From Numida meleagris (lineage: Eukaryota > Chordata > Aves > Galliformes > Numididae), in the NCBI RefSeq assembly GCF_002078875.1, contig NC_034412.1:26940005-27004004 (forward strand): 64,000 nt of DNA, given 5' to 3'. The number at the start of each line of letters is the position of its first letter. Position 1 is the first letter of the stretch. Below, one piece after another: positions 50,510 to 63,500 of the stretch. The position numbers were made by a program, and so were the translations under genes. Below the pieces are notes generated by a model, which searched no databases, was not told where the DNA came from, and saw only the letters and a program-made list of their open reading frames with translations.

Positions 50510-50949
50510 AAAAGAATTTTACTCTACATTGGAAGCAATTTTGGAAATATTTAGTTGTATGTTTTCAAACAGTTAAAATTACTAACAGTCTAATATCACC
50601 AGTTTTATTGGAATTATCACTGAAATGTAATCAGTAAATTATTATTGTTCCTTATCTCAATACTTGTGGCGATTGAATTCTAACAGCTGCATGAAGTGTT
50701 TAAAAAGATGAAAGCTCTTGTGATTAATTGTTTCTAGAACCACTCTTAGCACAATAAATATGCAAATATTGGATAGTTTTTCAATATGTCTGCCTTTATT
50801 TGATATTGCCAAAAATAATAAGGTAAATTAAAGATCAGTTTAAATGTACATTAATAGAAAACAAGCAAGCCATAATACTTTCGTTTGGAAAAGGTGTTGC
50901 AATTAAAAAAAGCAGCTGTTACGAAAACCTTAACGTTTAAGAGGGGGAT

Positions 50950-50969
50950 CTATAAATCATGATTTATAG
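50950..50969. repeat. Perfect 20-bp palindrome
   Basis: CTATAAATCA followed immediately by its exact reverse complement TGATTTATAG. It does not extend beyond 20 bp. Could bind a dimeric regulator or be chance. Confidence 0.85.
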
Positions 50970-52377
50970 TGAGAGAATGCAATTTCTTGAAATAGATCAA
51001 GCCTGAATTAAACCTGCTACAAATGAGCATTTTATGAGTTTTTCATATACCTCTACGTGATCTGCAAAATGTCACTTAAATGGTAGCCAGGGATACAATT
51101 TGTACTTCCCATGAGAAAACTGAAACAAAGTTAAAGCTACAGAGAGTATAAAGCACATTGCACAATCTGGTCATCTACTCTACCTTGTAACATCTCTATG
51201 AAGTCCCTTTTTACTGCAGTTATTTTTTTTTAATACTAGCATTGGACATTTCATGATATCTCTGGGGTCTCTGAGGTTCGTGGGATCATATATCTAAGGA
51301 GCAGTTTTCTACAACAGACTAGTAAAATAGGGAGCAGCATTACTTCAGAGATTATCTTTGGAGTTAGAATGTATATAAAGGTATAGAGAAATGTTTATGT
51401 GGGGGAAAGCATTCAGTTTGTCTGTACAGATTTATACTGGTAGCCACTCCCATGTAGTGTAGTGCTGACTAGTTAGTTAACTGTTTTGTAATGTGACTAC
51501 AGCTATGAATACATTAATTATCCTTATGCACAAGTTATATGAGGACAAATCATATGGACAGTTCATCAGTATTGCCCTGTAACAAATGAAAGTTGAATTG
51601 TCAATGGAATAACCTGGGTCAGCCTTGGACGGTAACATCCTAGCTTCTTTGTGAAACTCTAGAAGTATAACTCCCGACAGATTTTTACTTCCTAATGCAT
51701 CCAGCATCTTGTCAGGTGGCTTCAGCTCTGGAGGGCCCAAGATATGAAGTCTTAACCACCTCCTGGAGCTTCTTCAGCTACTGACAGCTTCATGCAAGGT
51801 AAGCATGAAGGCAAAGTTACACAAGTAAGAATACATGCATTCTATGGGCAACTATTGTTTTAATCAAAACCAAACTGGATGTCATTTTCAGTGCTAGCTG
51901 TCTGTGTCAAAATCTGATTGAACAAGGTTACTGCGGGGTATCTTTATGCTGATAGCAATGCAGTATTGCCACTAATGCTAGAGACAGGAGCACAAGGCAC
52001 ATGAGTGCTAGCATTTTCTCAGAGCTAGTAGCAATTCAGGAACTGAGAAAACACAAAAAATAACCCCAAACTTTGTTAAGAAATTGAAAAGATTAAAACA
52101 CTGGAAAAGATTACAAAAACAACAACAAAAACCCAACGAGAAGGAAAAAAAAAACAAGAACCAACTTTTGAGTAACATGCTCACTTTCCCAGTCCACTCT
52201 GATAGCCTATTATGGCCCATAAATCAACAGCACAGTTGGAGAGAAATATATTTTTAAAATTTTGTTATGCTTGGTTAGAACGGTAGTATTCCATAAAGAT
52301 AAATCCAGAAATTAAAATGATGAACATGCAAAGATATTGTGTAACTACTAAATATATTTAGGAAATTCAAACATTGA
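50970..52377. other. No gene seen
   Basis: AT-rich unique sequence with A-rich runs near 52120-52155. The minus-strand ORF 51477-51740 has no recognised domain. Confidence 0.5.
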
Positions 52378-52690
52378 GATGATTTGTCGACTCCTCACAC
52401 TTTCCTGCTCCAGCCTGGGCTCTCCACAAGCTGCAAGGGACATCTGTACTGCTACAGAGCATCGCCTGCTCTCTGTCTGGCACTGTATGCCCTTTCTTAA
52501 ACATGTTTTCATGGCAGTACCACCAACTTGGCTGATGGGTCTAGCCATGCTCTGTGGTGGATACATTGTGGAACTGACTGGATGTGCATGTGTCCAGCAC
52601 AGGGCAGCTCTGGTCTCCTCTTGCAGAGGCCACACCTGCAAAGCCCCCAGCTACCAACACCTTGCCGCCTACACCCCAAAAGCAGAAGTG
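52378..52690. other. Unidentified GC-rich segment
   Basis: About 310 bp clearly richer in G and C than its flanks, with overlapping ORFs of 66-107 codons on both strands. Open frames on both strands and Cys/His-rich but domain-free translations argue for a decayed GC-rich repeat, perhaps an ERV piece, rather than an exon. I could not match it to any other part of the window. Confidence 0.4.
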
Positions 52691-55516
52691 AAATTGCCAT
52701 GAAAAACACATTGAGAATGTCTGATTTTTGGAAAGTTTTAATTATATGGGAAATTCAATTATCTTTCAAATTTTTTGCCCATCTCTCACACGCACAGTAG
52801 GTGGTCACTTGCTTTGTGGAAATGTGGAAGGCTGAAACTACAAAACCTGGAGATCACTGATTGAAAATTAAATGACATAATCCAGAGGACATCCATGTAG
52901 CTGAGCCTTTGTTTTCAGAAGACATAATTTCTTTAATTCCTCAGTACTGCTAATTCAAATTGTCATCTTCTCCATATTAAACAAAGTCATTCTGAAATCT
53001 AAGACTGATTAACAAAGTATATAACCTCTGGAAAACTTAACCTTAAAAACTTCTAATTTACAATAGCCGAATTCCAATTAACCAATTACTCTTATTGTGC
53101 TCAGACTCTAACAGCCTTTAAAAATGCTGTGATAAGCATCAGATGTTTATGATCCTGCAGTTGTAAGACACAATGCTATTTATATCTTGGCAGGTGTTTC
53201 ATCTCTGGTGGTTGAGAGATACATCATATATCTCTGTATGAAAGCTCTTCAGCAGTATTCCATATTTCCTGTAATTAGCAATGCAGCTGTAGATCCAGCC
53301 ACATCCATTTCGGCACAGTTCACCTTTGAAGCAACTGTTAAAGAAAAAATCTCTTGGATTTTAGTCAGCACACTAAGTATTCTGTAAAGATTAGTAATCA
53401 CTCAGCACTGGCATATGCCAGCAGGTGAAACAAAAAGTCTCTCTAATTGACCTTTTCCAACTTGAACTTCCAACATTAATTTCTTACAAGATTTGCTTAC
53501 TTAGTTTTAAAGCAAATATCTACAAAATGGCCTGCTATGTTGCTGAATGATTTACAAAAAAAAAAAAAAAAAAAAAAAAGAGAGTCTCAGCAAAGACATA
53601 TTTATCTTCTGCCTAAAGTAAAATAAACTTCATGCAGAGGGCATACAAAAATAAAAATGCAGGAAAAAAAAAAAAGCAGATTAAACACTTTCCTGAAGAC
53701 TAGCTTACTCTTAAAGGAAATGCAAAACTGTCAACAAGAAGAGAAAATGTCATGAAATGTCAGCAGCAGAATAGCCAGAGACCAAACCGAAATATTTTCC
53801 TTGGGATAAAAGCTGCATAAACTCCATGAAATTTTCCCAATTGTGTTTTAAAAGAACAAAAACAAAGCCTTGGGGAGAAAATGTCAATGCTAATAGACAG
53901 AGAAACTGAAAACAGCCCTACTGGGACAAAATAAAAATCAAACAACTCCCAGGTAACATGTAAGCACATACTGACCCAAGTGAACAACCCGGTATATGAA
54001 TATTCAAATTTAAAGAGAATATTTTTTCTTAATAGGAGCACAAACTAAATCTGATTTTTGTTGAAGAGGAAGAGTTTTGTGCATGATAAATCGCATTGCG
54101 ATTCCTCTTCACAGTTCCTTTTCAAATACGTAAGAAGTATGGGCAATGGGGGCAGAGACTGAAGAACATTTCACTGTCCAAATAGACTTCACTAATGTGC
54201 GAAAAGAGGACAACACATGTACAATGGGCAATGAAGGCATTCTGAGTAAGAATCCATGCTTGTATTTTTGGGCAGGCACTTCTCAGTGCAGTGACAGAAC
54301 GGTTGGGTTGTACTTCCACCAACAGGTATGTTTGTAACACAGGTGTTCTTGTGGATGTAAATTCAGTGCTGAGTCTACATGCATGCAGAGATGAAACCCT
54401 AAAACATTGTACCCTTTTCTGTGCATCTGGGTTTCCCTAAAGTTGTAACTGTTTTTAATTTGCCCTTGAGAATGTCTTTATGTAAACTAACAAAAGTACA
54501 GTTTTGATAAGAATGATGATTCATCAGACGTGAGAAAATATCAGCATAGTAGTATAACTTTACACAGAATGTTTTCAGTATACTGTGAGAAAATCTGTGA
54601 GTTCATATTTTGCCAGGAATGTCACCTATTTAGTGAATCCTAAGCAACTTTAGATGACACAGGGATGTTGGGCTACTCAGTACAGTGAAGGTGATGGTTT
54701 CTTCAGGCTTAACTGTTCTTCATCTTCAGAACGCAGAGTGAATTGTGTTCTAAAATGTAGATTGTGTGGAAATGCATCAAAATGGCCAAAAATTTTTTGT
54801 ACCTTGTTCTATATAGAGGACGTTATATGCTTAGTTCTTTTCAAGGTCTTTTCTTAGTATCAAGAAAAGAAACATTCTTCTGCAGTTAGACAGGTTACTC
54901 CCTCTTTTGCAAATGAATTCAGTCCATGAATACATAAGACATCCTGGGCTCAAGTACCTGGAAAGCAATGAGATTGGCTTTCCAAATTCCTCTGCCTAAA
55001 GCAGATTCTCACTCTCATCTTTTATCAGACAAAATTCTTGTACATTCAGAGCTAAAGTGTCCTCATTACTACCTCCTGATGTTTTTGTACTTTGTACAAG
55101 GTCACAATCTATTAATAAAAATTATTAACCATCCATAATACAGAGACGTGTGAATACCTTAGGGTTTTCCATCAATATATTGTATATATATGATATAGAG
55201 TAGAGAAAAGGAAAAAAGGCATAGGTAAAGAGGATTTTTTAGCAGAGGAGATTTATAATTTTGACATAATGTAAGGTTTCTATCAAAAAGGAAAGAAAAC
55301 AGCTGAGATTGAAGAGAGTAAGTCTAATGTTACTCCCAGAGAAACAACAGCAGTAACATGAGGACCTGGGCTCTATGTCTGGTAGGAATTTAGTAGTATG
55401 TCTGCAGGAGCAGCAACAAAATCCAAGCAATATATTCTTGGTCTCTGTATGCTAATGAAAGAGAAAGAAAAATCCAAGAAGACCTACATCAGAGTTACAG
55501 TTGAAATGTCATGTGT
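52691..55516. other. No gene seen; A24 run
   Basis: About 2.8 kb, AT-rich, with an uninterrupted A24 run (53556-53579) and a second A run near 53663-53674. ORFs of 63-93 codons show no domain. Confidence 0.5.
53556..53579 (+). repeat. A24 homopolymer
   Basis: Longest uninterrupted poly-A in the window, followed by GAGAGTCTC. No upstream gene-like sequence suggesting a processed pseudogene tail was recognised. Confidence 0.95.
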
Positions 55517-56057
55517 AGAATCATAGAATGGCTTGGGTTGGAAGGGACCTTAAAGATCATCTAGTCCTATTCCCCTGCTGTGGGCAGGGTTGCCACCCAC
55601 CAGCTCAGGTACCCAGGGCCCCATCCAGACTGGCCTTGAACATCTCCAGGAATGGGGCATACACAACCTTCCTGGGCAACATGTGCCAGTGCCTCTTTAC
55701 CCTCTGATTAAAAAAAAAAAAAAAAAATTCCTCCTAACATCTAATCTAAACCTACCATCTTTTAGTTTAAAACTGTTTCCTTGTGTCCTATCACTATCTG
55801 CCCATGTAAATAGCTGGTTTCCCTCCTATTTATAAGCTCCCTTCAAGTACTGGAAAGCCACAGTGAGGTCTTCCCATTGCCTACTTTTTTCCAGGCTGAA
55901 CAAGCACAGCTCCCTCAACCTTTCTTCACAGGAGAGGTGCTCCAGCCCTCTGATTATTTTCACAGACCCTCCTCTGGGCCCACTCCAGCCAGCAGCTGTG
56001 CCTCATTCTTGTAGCGGGAAACCCAGTACTTCAGATGGGGTCTCACAAGGGCAGAGG
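55517..56057 (-). mobile_element. 5'-truncated CR1 fragment, antisense
   Basis: Starts with AGAATCATAGAATGGCTTGG, the reversed octamer tail plus conserved 3' end, and continues through the reversed ORF2 C-terminal region to about GGGGTCTCACAAGGGCAGAG. An internal A-run (about 55710-55727) is an expansion within the element. ORF content is degraded. Confidence 0.93.
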
Positions 56058-58115
56058 ATTTAAAACCAGAATCTATGTTTGTGTTTATGAAGTGTGCTGT
56101 TCCTTCAGACTTTTCATCCATGGATGGATACAGCAAAGTAAAAGCATCCAGAATCATAGAGGTCCTACTCTCCATGGTGGATTTCCTTTGCATTTTTCAT
56201 TCCAGCTCTCCAGATTTTACTTTATTTCCATTGAAATTATGAAGTAATTTAAAGGACTTTAAAGTCCTTTAGGCTTGTTTAAGGCTTGTTATTCACTGTG
56301 TGATTAATGGGACATTCAGCCTTGAATACACATAGGGATGAGGGAAAGTTTTTGAGCTCCGAAGATCTTGATCAGAAGGGAGGAATGTTAACCGGTGCTC
56401 CAGTAATTAATGGTTAAATTACCCTTGGGTAGTAGGCAGTAGGTTGCATAACCCTACAGTCTGGTAGCTCTAAATGTAATGTCTAATTGTAGCAGTGGGA
56501 GTTGGAAACAGGCAGAAGACATAATGAAATTACCAGAGGGAGGAACAAACAAATGAACTGAAGTCCAGAAAAAAAGTTATAGCTACATTGCTGTCATCTT
56601 GAAAATCTGTAAATAACAACTTTGAAAGCCGTTAAGAGCACTAGACAATTGATTTTATGTGTATATGAGCATGAAATGTGAACTGTGAGGAATAATTGAG
56701 TTTGCTATATTGTCAAGTACATACTTGGAAAAAAAATTACTTGGTCATCATTTAATATCCTCTGTACACCTTTTTCAACTTATTTGCATTTTTAATGCAG
56801 AAAACCACAGAATATCTCTTCAATCATACTGAATTCAGTATGATTTCTGTCAAAAAGACGGTTTCTGTCAAAAAGTTAGTGCATATATAACTTTGTAAAT
56901 TGTTTAATCATTCAGCAAAAACGAGAGAGAAAAATGTAATATTCCTCTTGGACTTTCAAAGTCAAACTTTTCCAGTGTTATGATGAACTCTGAAATCTTA
57001 GTTTATTGAGTAGTAATTCTAAAACATCTTATTAATGAAGTGGCCTATCTTAAATAAAATTTTATTTTGTTAATAAAATATAGACAAGCAAATCCAGTGA
57101 TTTAGTAAATTTAGCTGAAAACGGCTCTTTGCAGGTGTCTTCTTCAAGCTCTAGTAATAAGGTTTTATAGATTTATAACTAGTAAGTTCCTATTCTGTGG
57201 AAATCGCACATAAATATCATGTGTGATCCTCTTGTTATGTGTATTTGACAAAATGCTCTTTAACCTTCCAAATATGGCCACAGCACTTAATTTTATATGA
57301 ACTTAAATGCAATTCATGTGCCTATACCTATATTACCTACGGAAACGTCGTCTGCCTAAGTACTTCTCTTGGGTACTAGGCTTCTTCATGGTTTATAGCT
57401 ATATCAGGAGCATCAGCTACATATCATTATCAACTATATCAAGGTTTCAACTTTATCCAAAACCTAGATGTTGTCTAGCTTGTGAATTGTTCCAGTAATG
57501 GAGATTCAGTAGTCATTCATGTCATCACCTCTGTCCTTACCATCACATATGATATTATTTTTTGCTTCAGTTTTGCTGCTCCATTACTTCTTGTTCTGTG
57601 TACCACTGTAATGCAGGAATAAACTACTTTTTCCTTTGTTCTATGTCATTTTACATAATAAAGCTTTCTTGATGACTCCATTCAGTTTTGTTTTTAGGCT
57701 ATAATGTTGCCCAGTCTTGTCTTTTATATCCTCTTTCTTGGACCTCTGACCACCTGCTTATCTTCTCTAAGCCATGTCAAGTTAATTTCCATCTTTCTTG
57801 GACCCCAGTAATCAATCAAATTAATACCAGAGCTGCACTCATGATAATTAGAGAAGGGAGCAGGTTTTCATCTTCTGATGCACTGTAGTTCTCGAATCCT
57901 TTTCTGCATATCTGCAAACTAGACAAATTTTTTCCATCCTCTCTCTCCTGTCCTATTATGTATTGTGTTTACAGTTTGTCATCTGTATATTGTCCTGAAA
58001 TTTAGGTGCTGTCCCTCTCACCTTGGTGCAGATTCAATTAACGTCCTCTGCTCCACCATCCATGTAATTAATGAAGTCAGTGAATGGATCCTAACTCAGT
58101 ACAGGCTTCATAATG
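56058..58115. other. No gene seen
   Basis: About 2 kb of AT-rich sequence with small ORFs only (57307-57498, 57688-57888). Confidence 0.5.
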
Positions 58116-58193
58116 TCATAGAATCATAGAATGGCTTGGGTTGGAAGGGACCTCAAGGATCATCAAGTTCCAACCCCCCTGCCACAGACAGGG
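58116..58193 (-). mobile_element. CR1 3'-terminal fragment, antisense
   Basis: About 78 bp: TCATAGAATCATAGAATGGC, then TTGGGTTGGAAGGGACCTCA and a CAACCCCCCTGCCAC segment. This is the extreme 3' end of CR1, as at 27044 but in the opposite orientation. It is well conserved. Confidence 0.95.
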
Positions 58194-58682
58194 CTGAACA
58201 CTCTGAATTTTATTATGTTAACTACTTTCTGACTGTGGTTATTCAACTAGTTTTGCAGCTACTATACACCAGTTAAATCAGCTTCAGTTTCCTGGCATTT
58301 TAAGAGAGTATTTTATAATGTTATTTTATATGATGCGTACTCTTTCCGCAGAATGTTTACAAAATCTTGCTGGAATATTTATGTGCCAGTTTTCTCAGAA
58401 CTAACCACAAATGAGCTACATTTATTTATTTCCTTTTAGCATAGAAAATACTATGTAAACTTTTCCTTCTCTTTTTCTGGCTGATACCTTAAGAAATCTT
58501 TTGTTATTATTGAGAAGTATTAGGCAACTACATGCTTGTAATTTATTGTTTTAATGAAGGCTGGTGAAAAACATGACTCGGTTCAGCATTCTCAGTATTC
58601 CCTATCATTTAATATTTTTCTCCACTTGTTACCAAATGTACACTTCCCTGATCTTTTTCAATCTATGAATGTATTTCTGAAG

Positions 58683-58714
58683 ACACACTCACACACACAC
58701 ACAGACACACACAC
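58683..58714 (+). repeat. (AC)n microsatellite
   Basis: Interrupted AC repeat (CACTCAC, CACAGACAC) of about 32 bp. Confidence 0.9.
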
Positions 58715-58828
58715 AATAGCAGCAAGAAAAGCTTTTTTTTTATTCAAAGGTGTAGCACTACTTTTATAATACTTGTTATCCACTATTGCCATCTAAAGCT
58801 TACTCCCTTAATGCTGATTGGATATTTT

Positions 58829-59024
58829 TGCTGAGGCATGTAGCAGTGAAGCATGAAGCAGTATTTTCCATCTACTGACATATCAAAAGGTAGCTTATCG
58901 GATCATCTTAGTTTGCCATTTTCCCTGCGTCACGGGTACATTCTTTGGTCAACTAGTCCCTGTTCCTTTGGGGAGGGGGCCTTTCTCGTTACATCTCGTA
59001 TCCTCGCAACCGCCTATTACAACA
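58829..59024 (-). mobile_element. Candidate short LTR, CpG-rich
   Basis: A 196-bp segment that begins TGCTGAGG and ends ACAACA. It lies between near-identical hexamers TATTTT (58823-58828) and TATTTC (59025-59030). Its right half holds about six CpGs in 100 bp, against very few in the flanks, as in young retroviral LTRs. On the minus strand it starts TGTTGTAATAGGCGGTTGCG, comparable in its first bases to the 13.9-kb LTR. It lacks a clear AATAAA and is short, so this is tentative. Confidence 0.35.
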
Positions 59025-60027
59025 TATTTCTTTGACTTTGTATATCACACAGTTTTACATTTCAGCCAGTAATTCCTGTATTTTGCCAATAACTGATTTC
59101 ACTAGATTGAGAACATTTACTCAAAAAGCAGTTATGGGGTAACTGTAAAGATACTAAGAACTGGATGATAATAAATCAAATTGAAAATTAATTACAGTGG
59201 CAAAGCACACAAAACAAAGTTAATAATTTGTGCTTTATTTCCAGTTTGAGTTTCACTGGTTTAAGCCTTCAGTCATGAATCCTCTCACTGCTATATTCCC
59301 TTTGCTGGATTAATTGCCAGTCTCCTTCTTTGTGTGAATACACTCACACTGAAAGATCAAGTCATCTTTCAATTTGCATTTCATCTCAGAGAAATCGGAG
59401 TTCTTCTTGCAAAGGTCTATCTCCAACAGTACTTTTGTAAACTTACCTAGTTTTTTTCACTGTTTCCCATCTATATATGTCGTAGTAAAAGATTAATTCA
59501 GTTCTGTTGAGTGTAAAGAAATGAGGATGGAATAAGATGTGAGATTCAGAGGCAAGTGGTGCTAAAAATGCGAGAGGGCAAGGTCGGAGAGGATTGAGGC
59601 AATACTAGTCCTCTGCTGGGACTTGTAGAGAGTGTGAATTTCAGCTTTTGTCTGATGTTTATTTATCTGACTACCTAGTCAGCCTGAACTTTTTTGACTG
59701 CTTAGGTAACACTTGTTCAAAATATTTGGATTTCATGAACATCCTGAAAATTTACAAAATAACTATTTTATCCTTCTCAGGTCATTTTCAGGAGATGAGT
59801 GAGCCTGTCTGAACATTTTGTTTGGAAACATATCCCTGAAATATAATAATCTTCAATTTCTGTACTTGCAGTTGAATTAATAAAACAACAGTAATCTTTG
59901 GTAAGCATCTAAAATAGAAGTCATCAAGATGAAAGATAAATTCCTACATGTGAAAAATATGCTGATATTATATATTAATGAAATTGCTTTAATCTCTTTG
60001 TAAAATACTCGTTGTAATAAATATGTA
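59025..60027. other. No gene seen
   Basis: About 1 kb AT-rich sequence between the candidate LTR and the mariner element; nothing recognised. Confidence 0.5.
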
Positions 60028-60580
60028 GGTCACTTCAAAAGTCATGCTTCTTATTTATTTCCATGGAAACTCCAACAGATACAAAGATCACAATAACACT
60101 ATCTGATAGTGCAAACTCTCAGCTACAAAACAATATTTTTCAATATTGTCGCTACCATTACCAATTTGCCTGGATAAGCTGATCAAAATGTTCTTTTTGT
60201 TGTGTGATGACTGTGCATGGCCATCTGGAACATGGCTTGTCTTTCATGTCGCTGTCACTACTGTTGAAATACACCACCCACCCCTCACTGTGCTCACATC
60301 CACTGTTTAGTCCCCATAAATGTTCAGCAAGCGTGAACATCAGTGTGTGCCATTTTTTCTCCATGGAGGAATTCAATGACACACTTTTGCTTCACATGCA
60401 TGTCCATGTTGGACGGCACTTTTTTCAGATTGTCCCTCTGTTCCCATCTGTCTCACGGCAACAAATTGTAATGTAATATTGGTGGAAGGTTCAACTCTAC
60501 TGCTGTTCCACTAACACCTGTTTCTGATGTTGTGGGCCAACATAATAAAATAGGAGGCATTACATTCAGAGCATCTCTTG
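60028..60580 (-). mobile_element. Internally deleted mariner element (Galluhop type), copy 2
   Basis: TA dinucleotides flank the element (60026-60027 and 60581-60582). Its ends are diverged versions of the copy 1 inverted repeat (right end, reversed, carries GATGCTCTGAATGTAATGCC). On the minus strand a 74-codon frame (60382-60158) keeps a mariner helix-turn-helix remnant ending SSDSDMKDKPCSRWPCTVI and HFDQLIQAN. It then passes straight into the C-terminal/3' UTR part, readable as NGSDNIEKYCFVAESL. The catalytic DD34D core is gone. The breakpoint (about 60163-60168) differs from copy 1, so the deletions are independent. Confidence 0.85.
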
Positions 60581-63500
60581 TACATATAGGCACTTTGTAC
60601 AGACCATATGATGACAACTTTCATTTCAAGTAAACTTAGAAAAAATATGGGCTCAAATGCAGACAAGTACGTATAGGTTATTCTAATTAATTTCTTAATA
60701 ATTATTTTTAATTCTTATTATTCACCAGTTTCATTGCTTACCTCTAATGTGGTGATAACTCAAGCTATCCCTATATATATTAACATCTCAGTGACTCTAG
60801 CTGCAATGCAAGTGATCATACTGCAAACATAGAGTTAGACAGTAACAGAAATTGTGTAGACTGGATCCACAGGCTGGATTATTAACATGGAGTGGTTTCA
60901 TTGGCCTCTCAGAATATTGAGGACTCCATTGCATTACTGTGTTAATCAGGAACATAGAACAGGCATTACTTTCCTACTAGTAGATCCTTTTCAAATTGAA
61001 AGTCCTATTAAACCTGAGGTGGAAACCTGCATCTGTACATGAAGATGTAGTTCTCAGTGACGCATAACTCCTGTTAAAAAAAGCTAGAGTTGACCTAAAA
61101 ACAATGACCATGAAACGGCCAAGCACTTCAGTAATAGTCCTGCTGGCCCTCAATTTTTGTTTTACATTACTTTAGCATCAACTTTCTTCATACAATGAAA
61201 CATATAATCAAAGCAAAGAGCTAAGATAAAAGTGAAGAAAAGCAATAGAATTTCCACTTCGTGTTTTCTTTTTTTTTTAAATAAGCCTGGTCTTTGATCA
61301 TTTCACACTTGATCAAAGAGTGCTTTGATGTTCTTTGAAGAAATATGGAATTATTCAAATAAAAATACAGAATTTGATTCACAGTTTTATTGGAAGAAAA
61401 TAAATGAAAGAGCTGGACTGGTAATTTGTAGTAGATAAGTACGAGGATGTACAAATAATTGGGTGGGGGGGAATACATAAACAAAAAGGAACATAAACTA
61501 GTCATAAACAAAAGTGAAAACTGGGAAAGCAATCCAAATATATAACGTCACTAACTACCAATCAAACTGCAATAAAAATCTTCCTTTTAAAAGGAAATAT
61601 ACACTTATGAATATTAAAGTGTAAAATATATTGCCAGTCCATGCCTAAACAATATTTACCACAGCTGGAACAATTCCATTGTAAAGAATACAAGGAAGAG
61701 AGAAAGAAATGGCTAGGAAAAAAAAAAAAAGTATATTTTTAGCCTTCTGGGCTTTTTTGGTAATGTTGCATAGTAAGAGAGCATGTTTATTTTGTCGTTG
61801 TTCTTATTTGTTATTCATTTATTTATCTATCTATTCATGACTGCACTGGAAAATGGAATAACTGCTTTAGATGAATTGGAAGGACTGCTTTTTCCAAACT
61901 CATGACAATGAATGTCTATAAAGTCTAATTTTGGGTTAAGTTTATGCTTTTCTGGCCTTAGATGAGATAATTCAGTTTTATTTTGGAAGATGGGTCGTGA
62001 AGGGTAGTGAAAACAATCAAGTTACGTTTTCTTTATATGTTTTTGACCTCACAAATTACCCAGTGTGACAAAGTGGCAGAAAGTGCAGCACAGATAGAAA
62101 AGAGCGGACATTGTGTTTTGTCTAGGAAGAGACTGCTGTGCGTTCAAAGCATTACATAGATATTTTTATCAGTTCACCTTTGTTGTAGGATACTTATTTA
62201 ATGAATAATTTGTCTAAACAGTAAATAATAATTTGATAATGCAACAAAGCTGCAGAAGATTACTGTTTATTATGGCCATTTTAGGGAAAATGAGTGCCAT
62301 CTTAGAACTGTGTCCCATCTAAAGAAATTTTCACATTAATCACCTTTTATCTCTCTGTGGCTTGGTCAAAGTGCAATTAATAGATGTTCTTGGTATTTAG
62401 TCTTCTGAGTAAAATCCATTCCTTGAGAAGAAATTCTCAATTTTCTCAAGATTTTTATAAAATGAGAATGAATAGGTAACAGATCTTAATATCTTCATGC
62501 CAATGCTTAATTTATGGGGTAGTATCAGATTTGTGTTAGAATGCTTGCGTTGTTTGCTTGGCTCTGATAGTAAGTGCACTCAGCCAGGCATGGAGGTAGA
62601 TAAATGAGATCTGTGGTAAACAAAGTATATAATATGAATTCAGAAAATATAAAACGGCACACAACAAGTAGACAGTTTTTGAATAAGCAGAAGAGTTGAA
62701 TATCAGAGATCAGAAAGTGGCTGCTCTGAGAAAGGAAGAGAAAGACTCTGGGCCTTGAGGTAGGGTAGGAAGGGGATGTTCAAAAACTTTTATATTCTTT
62801 GTCCTGGTAGTACAGGCTTAAAATAGAAAGGACAGTACAGATGATTCCTACACCATCTGCTCAGCAGAAATACAGTCATTTCACTATTCTGCAGATCTTT
62901 CAAGTGCTCTCCTCAGAAAATTGCCTGGTTTCCTAAATCTCTGAGGTGAACTTGGGTATCTTAGCACTTCCTAATGAAATACTTTTTTTAAGAGAACTGC
63001 TATCAGGAAAATTCCAGAAAATCTGTAAATAGTTATTTTTTAAAAAATAATAATTTGAAAATAGGATGTATAATATTAAGACACTTCATTCTAGGTCAAT
63101 GTGGACATGTTAAAACATGCACAAGCATAGCAAAGCATTTAAGAATAAAGACTGCTTATGATTTCAGTATGAGGAAAGATTCAAAAGCTCTAGGAACCAC
63201 AAAGTTAAGTAAATAAAAGAAAGCATAATACAAAACTGTAGCTAAAAGAGTCAGTAGTCTTACATGTTAAAAGTGAGTAGGAGAGAAAAGGCAAATTTCC
63301 ACCTGACTACAACACTAGCAAAATCAAGAGTGGTATACGGCATACAATCTGGTTGTCATATTTTAAGTGTATGTTTTATTATCAGCTCTAGTGAATAAAG
63401 AAACTGCTACACCTATTTAAAGGGACAGCAAATTATCTGTCTCTGAGACAGGTGAATTTGAGGAATGACACATACAGAGCTTGGCCACCAGAAATTCAAT

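Noticed and set aside
53556..53579. Poly-A tail of a possible processed pseudogene
   Set aside because: No gene-like sequence upstream and no flanking target duplication visible.
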